DNA from: Lysobacter sp.
Lineage (GTDB): Bacteria; Pseudomonadota; Gammaproteobacteria; Xanthomonadales; Xanthomonadaceae
Direction of reading: 5' to 3'
Length of the DNA: 64,000 nucleotides
Assembly (NCBI GenBank): GCA_011526085.1
Contig: WYBC01000019.1
Coordinates: 62,001-126,000, forward strand
Part shown: positions 24,154 to 33,263 of the stretch, piece after piece
How positions within the stretch are numbered: the first letter of the stretch is position 1
Layout: every line of letters begins with the position of its first letter
The notes under the pieces: generated by a model
What the model was told of the DNA's origin: nothing
Database searches by the model: none
Seen by the model: only the letters and a program-made list of their open reading frames with translations
Translations under genes and position numbers: made by a program

Positions 24154-26169
24154 ATGTCCCTCGAAAGCGCCAACGTCCCGCATTCGCCGATCTTCGGGCG
24201 CATGACATGGGAAGCGATTCCCATGCTGCACGACAAGATCGTCCTCGCCACCTTCGTCGGCACCCTGCTCGGCGGCATCGCGCTGTGCGCCGCGATCACG
24301 AAATACCGGCTGTGGGGCTATCTCTGGAAAGAGTGGTTTACCAGCATCGACCACAAGAAGATCGGCATCATGTACATGGTGCTGGGCCTGGTGATGCTGC
24401 TGCGCGGCTTCGCCGACGCGATCATGATGCGCCTGCAGCAGGCGATGGCCTTCGGCGACAACCTCGGCTATCTGCCCCCGCACCACTACGACCAGATCTT
24501 CACCGCCCACGGCGTGATCATGATCTTCTTCGTGGCGATGCCGCTGGTCACCGGCCTGATGAACTACCTGGTGCCGCTGCAGATCGGCGCGCGCGACGTG
24601 GCCTTTCCCTTCCTCAACAACTTCAGTTTCTGGATGACCGCCAGCGGCGCCGGGCTGGTGATGCTGTCGCTGTTCTTCGGCGAATTCGCCGCGACCGGCT
24701 GGCTGGCGTATCCGCCGTTGTCGGGCATCGCCTTCAGTCCATGGGTGGGCGTCGACTACTACATCTGGTCGCTGCAGATCGCCGGCGTCGGCACATTGCT
24801 GTCGGGCGTGAACCTGCTGGTGACCATCGTGAAGATGCGCGCGCCCGGCATGGGCCTGATGAAAATGCCGGTGTTCACCTGGACCGCGCTGTGCACCAAC
24901 GTGCTGATCGTCGTGTCGTTCCCGGTGCTGACCGCGGTGCTGGCGCTGCTGACGCTGGATCGCTACGCCGGCACCAACTTCTTCACCAGCGACCTCGGCG
25001 GCAACGCCATGATGTACGTCAACCTGGTGTGGATCTGGGGCCATCCGGAGGTCTACATCCTGATCCTGCCGATGTTCGGCGTGTACTCGGAGATCGTCTC
25101 CACCTATTCGGGCAAGCGCCTGTTCGGTTATTCGTCGATGGTCTACGCGACGGTCTGCATCACCGTGCTGTCGTATCTGGTGTGGCTGCACCATTTCTTC
25201 ACCATGGGCTCCGGCGCCAGCGTGAACTCGTTCTTCGGCATCACCACGATGATCATCTCGATCCCGACGGGCGCGAAGATCTTCAACTGGCTGTTCACGA
25301 TGTACCGCGGTCGCATCCGCTTCGAAGTGCCGATGCTGTGGACCATGGGCTTCATGGTGACCTTCGTCGTCGGCGGCATGACCGGCGTGCTGCTGGCGGT
25401 GCCGCCCGCGGACTTCGTGCTGCACAACAGCCTGTTCCTGGTCGCGCACTTCCACAACGTGATCATCGGCGGCGTGGTCTTCGGCGCGTTCGCGGCGATG
25501 ACCCACTGGTTCCCGAAGGCCTTCGGTTTCCGGCTGGACGACTTCTGGGGCAAGGTTTCGTTCTGGTTCTGGCTCGCCGGCTACTGGTTCGCGTTCACGC
25601 CGCTGTACGTGCTCGGCCTGATGGGCGTCACCCGCCGCATGAGCCACTTCGAGGATCCCTCGCTGCAGATCTGGTTCCAGATCGCCGCGTTCGGCGCGGT
25701 TCTCGTCGCCATCGGCATCGCCGCGTTCCTGATCTGCATCGTCGTGAGCTTCCGCAAGCGCGCGCAGTTGCGCGATGTCACCGGCGACCCGTGGAACGGC
25801 CGCACCCTGGAATGGTCGACCTCCTCGCCGCCGCCGGACTACAACTTCGCGTTCACGCCGGTGGTGCACGACAACGATGCCTGGTGGGACATGAAGCAGC
25901 GCGGGTTCGAACGCCCGACCGGCGGCTTCCTGCCCGTGCACATGCCGAAGAACACGGCGGCCGGCGTGGCGCTGTCGATGTTCAGCACCGCGCTGGGCTT
26001 CGCGATGATCTGGCACGTGTGGTGGCTGGCGGTGGTCTCGCTGCTCGCGATCGTGGCCTACGCGATCCATCACAGCTTCGATGGCGATCGCGATGACCAC
26101 ATCCCCGCCGACGAGGTCGCCGCGACCGAGCATGCGCGCAGCGAACAGCTGAGGTCCCGCCATGTCTGA
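24154..26169 (+). CDS. cyoB: Cytochrome bo-type quinol oxidase subunit I
   Basis: The catalytic haem-copper subunit, 671 residues with about 15 transmembrane helices; it binds low-spin haem, the haem-Cu(B) centre and quinol. Seen are the first-helix haem ligand region [12 protein letters not shown], the Cu(B)/cross-linked Tyr motif [12 protein letters not shown], the double-His [11 protein letters not shown], and the haem ligands in [12 protein letters not shown]. The C-terminal extra helices are typical of CyoB. It begins 57 bases after cyoA and overlaps cyoC by 8 bases. Confidence 0.97.
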   Translation: MSLESANVPHSPIFGRMTWEAIPMLHDKIVLATFVGTLLGGIALCAAITKYRLWGYLWKEWFTSIDHKKIGIMYMVLGLVMLLRGFADAIMMRLQQAMAFGDNLGYLPPHHYDQIFTAHGVIMIFFVAMPLVTGLMNYLVPLQIGARDVAFPFLNNFSFWMTASGAGLVMLSLFFGEFAATGWLAYPPLSGIAFSPWVGVDYYIWSLQIAGVGTLLSGVNLLVTIVKMRAPGMGLMKMPVFTWTALCTNVLIVVSFPVLTAVLALLTLDRYAGTNFFTSDLGGNAMMYVNLVWIWGHPEVYILILPMFGVYSEIVSTYSGKRLFGYSSMVYATVCITVLSYLVWLHHFFTMGSGASVNSFFGITTMIISIPTGAKIFNWLFTMYRGRIRFEVPMLWTMGFMVTFVVGGMTGVLLAVPPADFVLHNSLFLVAHFHNVIIGGVVFGAFAAMTHWFPKAFGFRLDDFWGKVSFWFWLAGYWFAFTPLYVLGLMGVTRRMSHFEDPSLQIWFQIAAFGAVLVAIGIAAFLICIVVSFRKRAQLRDVTGDPWNGRTLEWSTSSPPPDYNFAFTPVVHDNDAWWDMKQRGFERPTGGFLPVHMPKNTAAGVALSMFSTALGFAMIWHVWWLAVVSLLAIVAYAIHHSFDGDRDDHIPADEVAATEHARSEQLRSRHV

Positions 26170-26800
26170 GTCCATCGCCCTCGCCCGCACCGACGGCACG
26201 GCGGTTTCGAATCCGTTCCTGGATCTCGAAGGTCGCCATCATCCGGACAACGGCACGCTGCTCGGTTTCTGGCTGTACCTGCTCAGCGATCTGATGATCT
26301 TCGCCTGCCTGTTCGCCGCATACGGCGTGCTCGGGCGCAACTACGCCGCAGGGCCGTCCGGCGCGGATCTGTTCGATCTCCGGCTGATCGCGGCGAACAC
26401 CGCGATCCTGCTGGTGTCGTCGATCACCTACGGCTTCGCGATGATCGCGATGCAGCAGCGTCGACCGCGCGCCACGATCGGCTGGCTGGTCGCGACCGGC
26501 ACGCTTGGCCTCGGCTTCCTGGCGATCGAGCTGTACGAATTCCACCATCTCATCCACCTCGGCGCCGGCCCGCAGCGCAGCGCGTTCCTGTCGTCGTTCT
26601 TCGCGCTGGTCGGCACCCACGGCCTGCACGTGCTGTTCGGCGTGATCTGGTTGGTGGTGCTGTGCGTGCAGATCCATCGCCATGGCCTGACCCGCACCAC
26701 CGTCCGCCGCGTGGCCTGCCTGTCGATGTTCTGGCATTTCCTCGACGTGGTCTGGATCGGCGTGTTTTCCTTCGTTTACCTGATGGGTGTGCTGCCATGA
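26162..26800 (+). CDS. cyoC: Cytochrome bo-type quinol oxidase subunit III
   Basis: A 212-residue membrane protein with five transmembrane helices, the CyoC form of haem-copper oxidase subunit III. Seen are [40 protein letters not shown] and [10 protein letters not shown]. It overlaps cyoB by 8 bases and cyoD by 4 bases (ATGA), which indicates tight co-translation. Confidence 0.95.
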   Translation: MSESIALARTDGTAVSNPFLDLEGRHHPDNGTLLGFWLYLLSDLMIFACLFAAYGVLGRNYAAGPSGADLFDLRLIAANTAILLVSSITYGFAMIAMQQRRPRATIGWLVATGTLGLGFLAIELYEFHHLIHLGAGPQRSAFLSSFFALVGTHGLHVLFGVIWLVVLCVQIHRHGLTRTTVRRVACLSMFWHFLDVVWIGVFSFVYLMGVLP

Positions 26801-27222
26801 CGCATGCAACGACGCCGCACGACGCGCTCGATCCGCACGATCACGCCGACGTGCACTTCGACGACGGCATCCCGCACGTCTCCGCGCGCGAATATCTCAA
26901 TGGCTTCGTGCTGTCGGTGGTGCTGACCGCGATTCCGTTCGGACTGGTGATGACGAAAACGATCTCGAACCCGACGCTGGCGGCGGTGGTGATCCTGCTG
27001 TTCGCCGCGGCGCAGATCGTCGTGCACATGGTCTACTTCCTGCACATGAACACGAAGTCGGAAGGCGGCTGGAACCTGCTGGCGCTGGTGTTCACGGCGG
27101 TGCTGGTGATCATCGTGCTGAGCGGTTCGCTGTGGGTGATGCATCACCTGAACACCAACATGATGCCCGGGCAGCACGAGATGCAGGACATGCCTGCCAG
27201 CACGCCACGGAACACGCCATGA
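26797..27222 (+). CDS. cyoD: Cytochrome bo-type quinol oxidase subunit IV
   Basis: A 141-residue subunit with three transmembrane helices, needed for assembly of the Cu(B) centre. The family pattern is present (YLNGFVLSVVLTAIPFGLVM, then IVVHMVYFLHMNTKSEGGWN, then LWVMHHLNTNMM). The N-terminus is extended and His/Asp-rich (DALDPHDHADVHFDDG). The ATG at 26797 overlaps the cyoC stop; the stop overlaps the SURF1 ATG. Confidence 0.93.
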   Translation: MTHATTPHDALDPHDHADVHFDDGIPHVSAREYLNGFVLSVVLTAIPFGLVMTKTISNPTLAAVVILLFAAAQIVVHMVYFLHMNTKSEGGWNLLALVFTAVLVIIVLSGSLWVMHHLNTNMMPGQHEMQDMPASTPRNTP

Positions 27223-28010
27223 CCGCCCGCGCGCGCACCGTCGCGTTCGGCGTGGCGCTCGCGCTGGCGTTCGCCGGATTCGTGTCCCTGGGCGTCTGGC
27301 AGGTGCAGCGCATGCACTGGAAACACACGCTGATCGCGCGCGTGGAGGCGCGCGTCGACGCCGCACCCGTCGCGCCGCCGGCGCGCGACGCCTGGACGAC
27401 GATCACCGCGGCCAGCGACGAATACCGTCGCGTGGCACTGAACGGGCGATTCCTGCCGGTGCCGGAGACGCGCACCCAGGCGGTCACCGCGCTCGGCGCG
27501 GGCAGCTGGGTCCTCGCGCCGCTGCGCACCGATGCCGGCGACATCGTGCTGGTGAACCGCGGCTTCGTGCCCACCGGTGAAGACGCCGCACCGCCGCCGA
27601 CGGGCCCGGTCCGGATCGAAGGCCTGCTCAGGATCAGCGAACCCGTGGGCGGTTTCCTGCGTCGCAACGCGCCCGCGCAGGACCGCTGGTATTCGCGCGA
27701 CGTGGCCGCGATCGCACGGGCACGCGGATTTTCCGGCGATGCGGTCGCACCGTTCTTCGTCGATGCCGTTCAGGCGCCCGGCGTCGCTGGCTGGCCGCGC
27801 GGTGGCCTGACGGTGGTGACGTTCCGCGATTCCCACCTGTCCTACGCGTTGACCTGGTTCGGCATGGCCCTGCTCACCGCGGTCGCCGGCGCGCGGCTGT
27901 TCGTATTGTCGGGCGGTTTCCGGCAAGATCGTCGCGGACGACATCATGTCGAACGAGATCATGGTGGACGACAGGACCTCGATCATGCCGGCCCGATCCC
28001 CCGCTGCTGA
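27219..28010 (+). CDS. SURF1 family oxidase assembly protein
   Basis: A 263-residue membrane protein of the SURF1 family, which helps to insert haem into terminal oxidases. The family layout is two transmembrane helices at the ends with a periplasmic domain between: SLGVWQVQRMHWK near the start, DIVLVNRGFVP in the middle, and HLSYALTWFGMALLT at the end. It takes the place of cyoE, which is not in the window, so haem O synthase must lie elsewhere. The last ~65 bases overlap the start of the kinase gene, so the true C-terminus beyond the final helix may be unimportant. Confidence 0.88.
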   Translation: MTARARTVAFGVALALAFAGFVSLGVWQVQRMHWKHTLIARVEARVDAAPVAPPARDAWTTITAASDEYRRVALNGRFLPVPETRTQAVTALGAGSWVLAPLRTDAGDIVLVNRGFVPTGEDAAPPPTGPVRIEGLLRISEPVGGFLRRNAPAQDRWYSRDVAAIARARGFSGDAVAPFFVDAVQAPGVAGWPRGGLTVVTFRDSHLSYALTWFGMALLTAVAGARLFVLSGGFRQDRRGRHHVERDHGGRQDLDHAGPIPRC

Positions 28011-29346
28011 CGCGCCGACCGACCGCACGCCCATCGAGCGGGCGCGGCGGCGCCGGGGCGAAGCCGCGCCCCGCGACCGCACCGGGCTGCGCAACATGCA
28101 GCAGTTGATCCAGTTGCGCTGGATCGCGGTGATGGGCCAGGTGCTCACGATCCTGGTGGTCCACTACGGCATCGGCATCGCGCTGCCGCTGCGCTGGATG
28201 CTCGGCGTGCTGCTCCTGCTCGCGCTGTTCAACCTCGCCAGCCAGGTCTGGTGGAAACAGCGCGGGCACGTGTCGAACGCCGCGATCCTGGCCGGGCTGC
28301 TGGTCGACGTCGCCTCGCTGACGCTGCAGTTGCACTTCAGCGGCGGCATCACCAATCCGTTCGTGTTCCTGTACCTGCTGCAGGTCGCGCTGGGCACGGT
28401 GCTGCTGCGTTCGCCGGCCCCCTGGATCCTCGCCGGCGCGACCGGCCTGTGCGTCGCCGCGCTGATCATGCTGCCCTCGCCGATCGAAATCGCCGTGCAT
28501 CCCGGCGGCGGCCTCGGCGACCACTACGTGCAGGGGCTGTTGATCTGCTTCCTGCTGCTGGCCGCGCTGCTGGTGGTGTTCATCAGCCGCATCGGCGGCA
28601 TCCTGCGCGAACGCGACGCCCGCCTGGCCGAACTGCGCCAGCGCGCCGCGGAAGAGGAACACATCGTGCGCATGGGCCTGCTCGCCTCCGGCGCCGCGCA
28701 CGAACTGGGCACGCCGCTGGCGACGCTGTCGGTGATCCTCGGCGACTGGCGGCACCTGCCGACCTTCGAATCCGATCCGGAACTGTCGCACGATGTCGTC
28801 GAAATGCAGGCGCAGGTGGCGCGCTGCAAATCGATCGTCACCAACATCCTGCTGGCCGCGGGCAAGACGCGCGCGGAAGCGCCGGTCGAGACAACCCTGC
28901 ATGCACTGCTCGACGAGATGGCCGAGGAATGGCAGACGCTGCGCGGCCTCGCCGATTTCCGCTACCGCCGGAGTTGCGCCGAGAACCCGCGCATCGTCTC
29001 GGATGTCGGACTGCGGCAGATGGTGTTCAACGTGCTCGACAACGCGCTGGAAGTCTCGCCCGGCTGGGTCTCGCTCGACGCCGATTGCCGCGACGGCCAG
29101 CTCGTCATCGAGATCGCCGACGACGGGCCGGGCTTCGTCACCGACGTGCTCGAACGCCTCGGCACGCCCTACAACTCGACCAAGGACCGACCCGGCGGCG
29201 GACTCGGCCTGTTCCTGTCGGTCAACGTCGCGCGTACGCTGGGCGGCACGCTGACCGCCCGCAACCGGCGCCAGGGCGGCGCGATCGTCACCATGACGCT
29301 GCCGCTGTCCGCCATCGCGCTCGAGGCGCACGACGATGACCGATGA
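27946..29346 (+). CDS. regB: RegB/PrrB-type redox sensor histidine kinase
   Basis: A 466-residue sensor with six transmembrane helices and a cytoplasmic kinase. It has two hallmarks of RegB: the quinone-sensing motif GGITNPF (residues 133-139) between helices, and the H-box SGAAHELGTPLATL (His252). The Cys in VARCKSIV (about residue 294) corresponds to the redox-active cysteine of Rhodobacter RegB. The ATP lid DRPGGGLGLFLS is intact. RegB reads quinone pool state, which fits its place directly after a quinol oxidase operon. The start overlaps SURF1 by 65 bases; Met14 or Met51 are alternatives. Confidence 0.9.
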   Translation: MSNEIMVDDRTSIMPARSPAADAPTDRTPIERARRRRGEAAPRDRTGLRNMQQLIQLRWIAVMGQVLTILVVHYGIGIALPLRWMLGVLLLLALFNLASQVWWKQRGHVSNAAILAGLLVDVASLTLQLHFSGGITNPFVFLYLLQVALGTVLLRSPAPWILAGATGLCVAALIMLPSPIEIAVHPGGGLGDHYVQGLLICFLLLAALLVVFISRIGGILRERDARLAELRQRAAEEEHIVRMGLLASGAAHELGTPLATLSVILGDWRHLPTFESDPELSHDVVEMQAQVARCKSIVTNILLAAGKTRAEAPVETTLHALLDEMAEEWQTLRGLADFRYRRSCAENPRIVSDVGLRQMVFNVLDNALEVSPGWVSLDADCRDGQLVIEIADDGPGFVTDVLERLGTPYNSTKDRPGGGLGLFLSVNVARTLGGTLTARNRRQGGAIVTMTLPLSAIALEAHDDDR

Positions 29347-29902
29347 ACGCACGAACGACGAACGCACGAAAGATCAACGCAGGCTCCTGATCGTCGAGGA
29401 CGACGCCGCGTTCGCGCGCACGCTGGTGCGCTCGTTCGAACGCCGGGGCTACACCGTGCGCCACCTCAGCGGCGAAGACGGACTGACGGCGCTGCTCGAC
29501 GACTTCGCACCGACCCACGCTGTGGTCGACCTCAAACTCGCCGGCAACGCCTCGGGCCTGTCCTGCGTGCAGGCGCTGCACGCCTGGGACCCCGACACCA
29601 TCATCGTGGTGCTGACCGGTTACGCCAGCATCGCGACCGCGGTCGAAGCGATCAAACTCGGCGCCCGCCACTACCTCGCCAAACCGTCGAACACCGACGA
29701 CATCGAAGCCGCCTTCCAGCGCGCGGGCGGCGACACCGAAGTCGAACTGACCGACCGCAAGACCTCGATCAAGACCCTCGAGTGGGAACACATCCACGAA
29801 ACCCTCGCCGAAAGCGGCTTCAACATCTCCGAAGCCGCCCGTCGCCTCGGGCTGCACCGCCGCACGCTTGCGCGGAAGCTGGAGAAGCGGCGGGTGAAGT
29901 GA
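29336..29902 (+). CDS. regA: RegA/PrrA-type response regulator
   Basis: A 188-residue partner of the kinase upstream (overlap 11 bases). The receiver has the ED pair at 21-22, Asp65 (VVDLKL), Thr in VLTGYAS and Lys116 (YLAKPSN). The C-terminal Fis-type HTH (ISEAARRLGLHRRTLARKL) is nearly identical in style to RegA of photosynthetic bacteria. The linker between the two is short, also as in RegA. It probably controls respiratory genes including the cyo operon. Confidence 0.92.
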   Translation: MTDERTNDERTKDQRRLLIVEDDAAFARTLVRSFERRGYTVRHLSGEDGLTALLDDFAPTHAVVDLKLAGNASGLSCVQALHAWDPDTIIVVLTGYASIATAVEAIKLGARHYLAKPSNTDDIEAAFQRAGGDTEVELTDRKTSIKTLEWEHIHETLAESGFNISEAARRLGLHRRTLARKLEKRRVK

Positions 29903-29920
29903 GGTCGCCGTTTGCTTCTG

Positions 29921-30481
29921 TCATTTGCCTCTGTCTTCCTTATACGAAAGACAGGCCTCCACCCACGCCTGCGCGGCGAGTTCATCGAGCGACGGGTCCG
30001 GACGCTCGACGCGTTCGAAATCGGCGAAGCAGCTGCCACCCTTGCCATCCAGAGCGCCGAGCTTGCCGCCGCACAGGCGCAGGGGTCGATCGATGGTGTC
30101 CCAACCTGTCTCGCATTCGATGCGGGTCTCGCTGCCGGGGCGACCGCAGATGCGGGTACGCCGCGCTTCGACAGGCGAAATCGCTTCAGCGATCACCCTG
30201 CCTTCGTAACTGTCGCCCGAGGCGAAGTACGACCAGGTGCCGCAGATCCGCTTTCCGCGCTGCAGGAGCAGGTAGCGGCTGCACTGGTCCGGAGATTCGG
30301 TGCCTGCGCAGGACTGCCAGCTGCCCGCGAACGACGCCGACTCACCGGCATTCGGTTTCGCGTCGACAGCCGCCGTCACCGGCAGTGAGGCAGGCGACGC
30401 CTGCGATACGGACTTCGCGCATCCGGAAGCACCCGATACGAAGGCGAAAAGAACAACGATGCACGACAGCACCCGGATCAT
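29921..30481 (-). CDS. Lipoprotein of unknown function
   Basis: A 186-residue protein with a signal peptide ending in the lipobox SGASGC (Cys21). The mature part is small, with several cysteines, and no known domain (motifs such as GSWQSCAGTESPDQCSRYLL and GKRICGTWSYFASGDSYEGR suggest a lipocalin-like small beta fold, but this is a guess). The start at 30481 is chosen because the open frame upstream runs through the tRNA. It is convergent with regA. Confidence 0.7.
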   Translation of the reverse strand: MIRVLSCIVVLFAFVSGASGCAKSVSQASPASLPVTAAVDAKPNAGESASFAGSWQSCAGTESPDQCSRYLLLQRGKRICGTWSYFASGDSYEGRVIAEAISPVEARRTRICGRPGSETRIECETGWDTIDRPLRLCGGKLGALDGKGGSCFADFERVERPDPSLDELAAQAWVEACLSYKEDRGK

Positions 30482-30683
30482 GTTCCGACCACGTCCGACA
30501 AGACCCGGGGGTCGGGAGACAGGCCGACAAAAGCGGTGAGGGGCGAACCCTTCGACAGGCAAGCGGCGGGCTGTTTTTCGTTCACTTCGTCGATCCTCCT
30601 CATGAAGCCCCGTGGGCTCTGGAGGGGCGACGCGACTTTGGCATCCGTCGCACGGGGGATGCAAGGAGCGGGCCCGTGACCTT

Positions 30684-30719
30684 AGAAACGACAACGGCGA
30701 CCTTTGCGGGTCGCCGTTG
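30684..30719 (-). terminator. Terminator of tRNA-Gly
   Basis: On the minus strand CAACGGCGACC and GGTCGCCGTTG form an 11-bp stem with a six-base loop, followed by TCGTTTCT. It lies directly 3' of the tRNA. Confidence 0.8.
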
Positions 30720-30726
30720 CGGAATC

Positions 30727-30800
30727 TGGAGCGGGTGATGGGAATCGAACCCACGCTAGCAGCTTGGGAAGCTGCAGTTCTACCATTGAACTACACCCGC
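30727..30800 (-). tRNA. tRNA-Gly (anticodon CCC)
   Basis: A complete 74-base tRNA with encoded CCA. The acceptor stem is GCGGGTG/CACCCGC. The anticodon stem GCAGC/GCTGC encloses TTCCCAA, giving anticodon CCC for GGG codons. The T-loop GGTTCGATTCC is canonical. A TACACT -10 box (30816-30811, minus strand) lies just upstream. Confidence 0.96.
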
Positions 30801-30871
30801 GGATGCACCCAGTGTAGCGGGTGCGGTGGGCTCCGGGAACCGGGCGTGGCCCGGGCCGGAGCCCGTCGGCA

Positions 30872-32725
30872 TCAGAACTTCTTGCCGAAGGTGGCGAACA
30901 GGCTGGCGTCGTTGCCGTTGCCCTGCGCGGTGCCGATGCTGGCGCCGATGTCGGCGTCGAAGCCGAACAGTTCGGTGCGGGCGCCCAGCACTGCGGTCAC
31001 GTAGCTGTCGTCGAACTCCAGGCCGGGAACGGCGTAGGGCAGGCTGCCGGCGATCGACTGCGCGCGGGCGAAGACTTCGCTCGGGGCGTCCTCGTGTTCC
31101 TTGTCCCAGGTGACGCGGGCGTAGGGCGCGAGGTGGTCGTTGATCTCGTAGCTGGCCTGCCAGCCGAGGCTGGTGATCAGCGAGTCGTAGCTCTGGTCCG
31201 AGTAGGCCAGCGAGGTGGCGAGGGTCGGCTGGTCTTCGGCGTAACCGTCGACATCGATGCGCTGCACCAGGATGCTGGCCACCGGGCCGTGGGTCAGCTG
31301 ATCGCGCTGGAAGTTCATGCCGGCGTTGACGCCGAAGGTGAGGTTGCTGCCGTCCGGCGAGCCGCTGTGGCTGCGCAGGGCCGGGCCGAGCCACACGTCG
31401 CGGTTCACGTCGTAGCGCAGTTGGGTGTAGCTGAGCTGGGCGTTGGCCCACAGGCGCTCGCCGTACCAGCCGCCGAAGCCGCCGAGGGTGAGGTCGGTCT
31501 GGTCGAAATCGCCGCGACGCTGGCCGAAGTCCTGGGCGTTGCGGCCGAAGCCGCCGAAGGCGCCGTAGACGAAGTTGCCGCTGGTCCAGTCGACGCCGCC
31601 GCTGATCGACGGGCCGATGCCGTCGTACAGGTCGCCGCCTTCGTAACGCTGGAAGTCGGCGCGGGTGTCCACCCACCAGCGCATGCCGTCACCCGCGGGC
31701 TTGCCGGCGAGATGCGCCGAGACGCGGTCGGCGCGGGCGCGACCGACCACACCGGCCGAGTGGCCGAGGATCTGGTTCTGGCGCGGGGCTTCGAGCACCG
31801 ACACCACGTACTGGGCCAGGATCTGGTGCGCGCGGCTGGTCGGGTGCACGCCGTCGGCGAACAGGTAGGTGTTCGGCGCGTCCGGGGTGACGTAGCTGGT
31901 CGGGTTGCAGGTCAGCGAGTTCGCGGTGATCTGCGGCTGGCAGGCGGTGCCGGTGATGTTGGTGAAGCCGTAGGCGCCCGGGTTCGCGGTGATTTCGCGG
32001 ATCAGGGTGAAGGTGTCGATCGGGATCACGCGCAGGTTGTTGGTGGCGAGGCCGCCGAACAGTGCGGTGTTGTAGTTGATGGTCAGCGCGGTGCCGGTGG
32101 CCTGCGCGGTCGCGCCCTGGGCGCGGAACGCCGGGGTGATGCCGAGGTCCGGAATGGTCGGGACCAGGATGTAGCGGGCGCCGGCATTCTGCAGCGTGCC
32201 GACCATGCCAATCTGCGAAGCGACGGCCGAGGCGATGGTGGTGGTCGGATTGGCGCCGGCGTTGGTGATCGCGAACAGATCGTTCGCGCCGCCCCACACC
32301 GTGTACAGCGCGCGGCTGTCGGCGCGGCCGCCGTTGGCGGTGAGGTAGTTGGTGAGCTGGGTGGTCATCGCGGGGATCGGACCCAGCGCGCCGGTGCTGT
32401 TGGTGCCGACGCGGGCGCCGCCGGCGGCGTAGTTGGTGCCGGTCTGGCCGTTGCCGTTGGGGTCGGCGCGGGTGCCGTAGAAGTCGGCGAGGTACTGCGA
32501 CCACACGAAGCCCGGGTTGGTGGTGAACTGGCCGGTGACGGGGCGGACGCTCGCCGGCAGCAGCGGGCGGAAGAAGCCGCTGTCGGTCAGGCTGTCGCCG
32601 AAGAACACGGTCTGCGAATACGGGCCTGCGGCGGAGGCCGGCGCGGCGATCGCGGCGGTGGCGGCGAGCACGGCGACGGAAAGAAGATTGCGGATGGGCC
32701 GCTTGGCCCCACGGTTGGACGACAT
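30872..32725 (-). CDS. Autotransporter GDSL esterase (EstA-like)
   Basis: A 617-residue outer-membrane protein of the EstA type: an N-terminal GDSL lipase displayed at the surface by a C-terminal beta-barrel. The signal peptide ends near PASAAG. The GDSL block is VFFGDSLTDSGFF (catalytic Ser), block III is YTVWGGANDLF, and the catalytic Asp-x-x-His is FADGVHPTS. From about residue 350 there are alternating amphipathic strands ending in LFATFGKKF with a C-terminal Phe, as required for barrel assembly. The start at 32725 is preferred over the upstream Met at 32836 because it gives a clean signal peptide and has a GGGAGTGGG ribosome-binding site. Confidence 0.9.
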   Translation of the reverse strand: MSSNRGAKRPIRNLLSVAVLAATAAIAAPASAAGPYSQTVFFGDSLTDSGFFRPLLPASVRPVTGQFTTNPGFVWSQYLADFYGTRADPNGNGQTGTNYAAGGARVGTNSTGALGPIPAMTTQLTNYLTANGGRADSRALYTVWGGANDLFAITNAGANPTTTIASAVASQIGMVGTLQNAGARYILVPTIPDLGITPAFRAQGATAQATGTALTINYNTALFGGLATNNLRVIPIDTFTLIREITANPGAYGFTNITGTACQPQITANSLTCNPTSYVTPDAPNTYLFADGVHPTSRAHQILAQYVVSVLEAPRQNQILGHSAGVVGRARADRVSAHLAGKPAGDGMRWWVDTRADFQRYEGGDLYDGIGPSISGGVDWTSGNFVYGAFGGFGRNAQDFGQRRGDFDQTDLTLGGFGGWYGERLWANAQLSYTQLRYDVNRDVWLGPALRSHSGSPDGSNLTFGVNAGMNFQRDQLTHGPVASILVQRIDVDGYAEDQPTLATSLAYSDQSYDSLITSLGWQASYEINDHLAPYARVTWDKEHEDAPSEVFARAQSIAGSLPYAVPGLEFDDSYVTAVLGARTELFGFDADIGASIGTAQGNGNDASLFATFGKKF

Positions 32726-32895
32726 GGATCCCACTCCCGGACTGGTGGAAAAACTGGAAGAAAATACGGAAAACCCACGGCGCTCTGTGCGATACGGCGC
32801 CGGATGGTGGCCGCATCGTTTCACGAAGGCTTTCATGACTCAAGTGTGACAGGGCATGGTCGGGCACCCCCGCCGCCCGCGGCGGCGGTTCGGCC

Positions 32896-32901
32896 TAGAA
32901 T
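32896..32901 (+). promoter_or_regulatory. -10 box of a probable leaderless thiS promoter
   Basis: TAGAAT is followed by exactly six bases and the thiS ATG (32908). No Shine-Dalgarno sequence lies between, so the mRNA should start at or next to the A of the ATG. Confidence 0.5.
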
Positions 32902-32907
32902 CCTTCC

Positions 32908-33108
32908 ATGGATATCCGACTGAATGGCGATGCCCTCGCCCTGCCCGCCCCCTGCACCCTCGCCGAACTGCTCGCCACCCAGGGCCTGGCCGGCCGCCGG
33001 GTGGCGGTGGAAGTGAACGGGGAAATCATCCCCCGCGGCCGCCACGCCGATCATCCGCTCGCCGAGGGCGATGTGGTCGAGATCGTTCACGCCCTCGGAG
33101 GCGGCTGA
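32908..33108 (+). CDS. thiS: Sulphur carrier protein ThiS
   Basis: A 66-residue ubiquitin-fold protein ending in the required Gly-Gly (HALGGG), whose C-terminus is converted to a thiocarboxylate and donates sulphur for the thiazole of thiamine. It also has the VAVEVNGEIIPRG segment typical of ThiS. It precedes thiG by 155 bases with a repeat between, and each gene seems to have its own promoter. Confidence 0.93.
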   Translation: MDIRLNGDALALPAPCTLAELLATQGLAGRRVAVEVNGEIIPRGRHADHPLAEGDVVEIVHALGGG

Positions 33109-33170
33109 GCGCATGCATCCGGCCGATGCCGGGATGGCACAGGGTTTGGCGTCGGGAGGGACTGCCGTGG

Positions 33171-33198
33171 TTTGTCGCGACTTGCGTCGCTCCTACAG
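33171..33198 (-). repeat. Single REP-like element between thiS and thiG
   Basis: A reversed copy of the family A element (GTCGCGACTTGCGTCGCTCC then TAC), single rather than paired, in the 155-bp gap between thiS and thiG. Confidence 0.75.
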
Positions 33199-33251
33199 GT
33201 GCTCCAGAACGTTCGCCGTGACCGGGGCGTCCGCTCGGCGCGGCGATGCGC

Positions 33252-33257
33252 GATAAT
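33252..33257 (+). promoter_or_regulatory. -10 box of a probable leaderless thiG promoter
   Basis: GATAAT lies six bases before the thiG ATG, the same spacing as in thiS. There is no ribosome-binding site. Confidence 0.5.
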
Positions 33258-33263
33258 CCCGCG

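Noticed and set aside
24136-26199. A 687-codon open frame antisense to cyoB
   Set aside because: The plus strand encodes a textbook CyoB; the minus frame is only a by-product of codon bias.
30482-30754. A longer N-terminus for the lipoprotein at 29921
   Set aside because: It would run through the tRNA-Gly gene and place the signal peptide 90 residues inside the protein.
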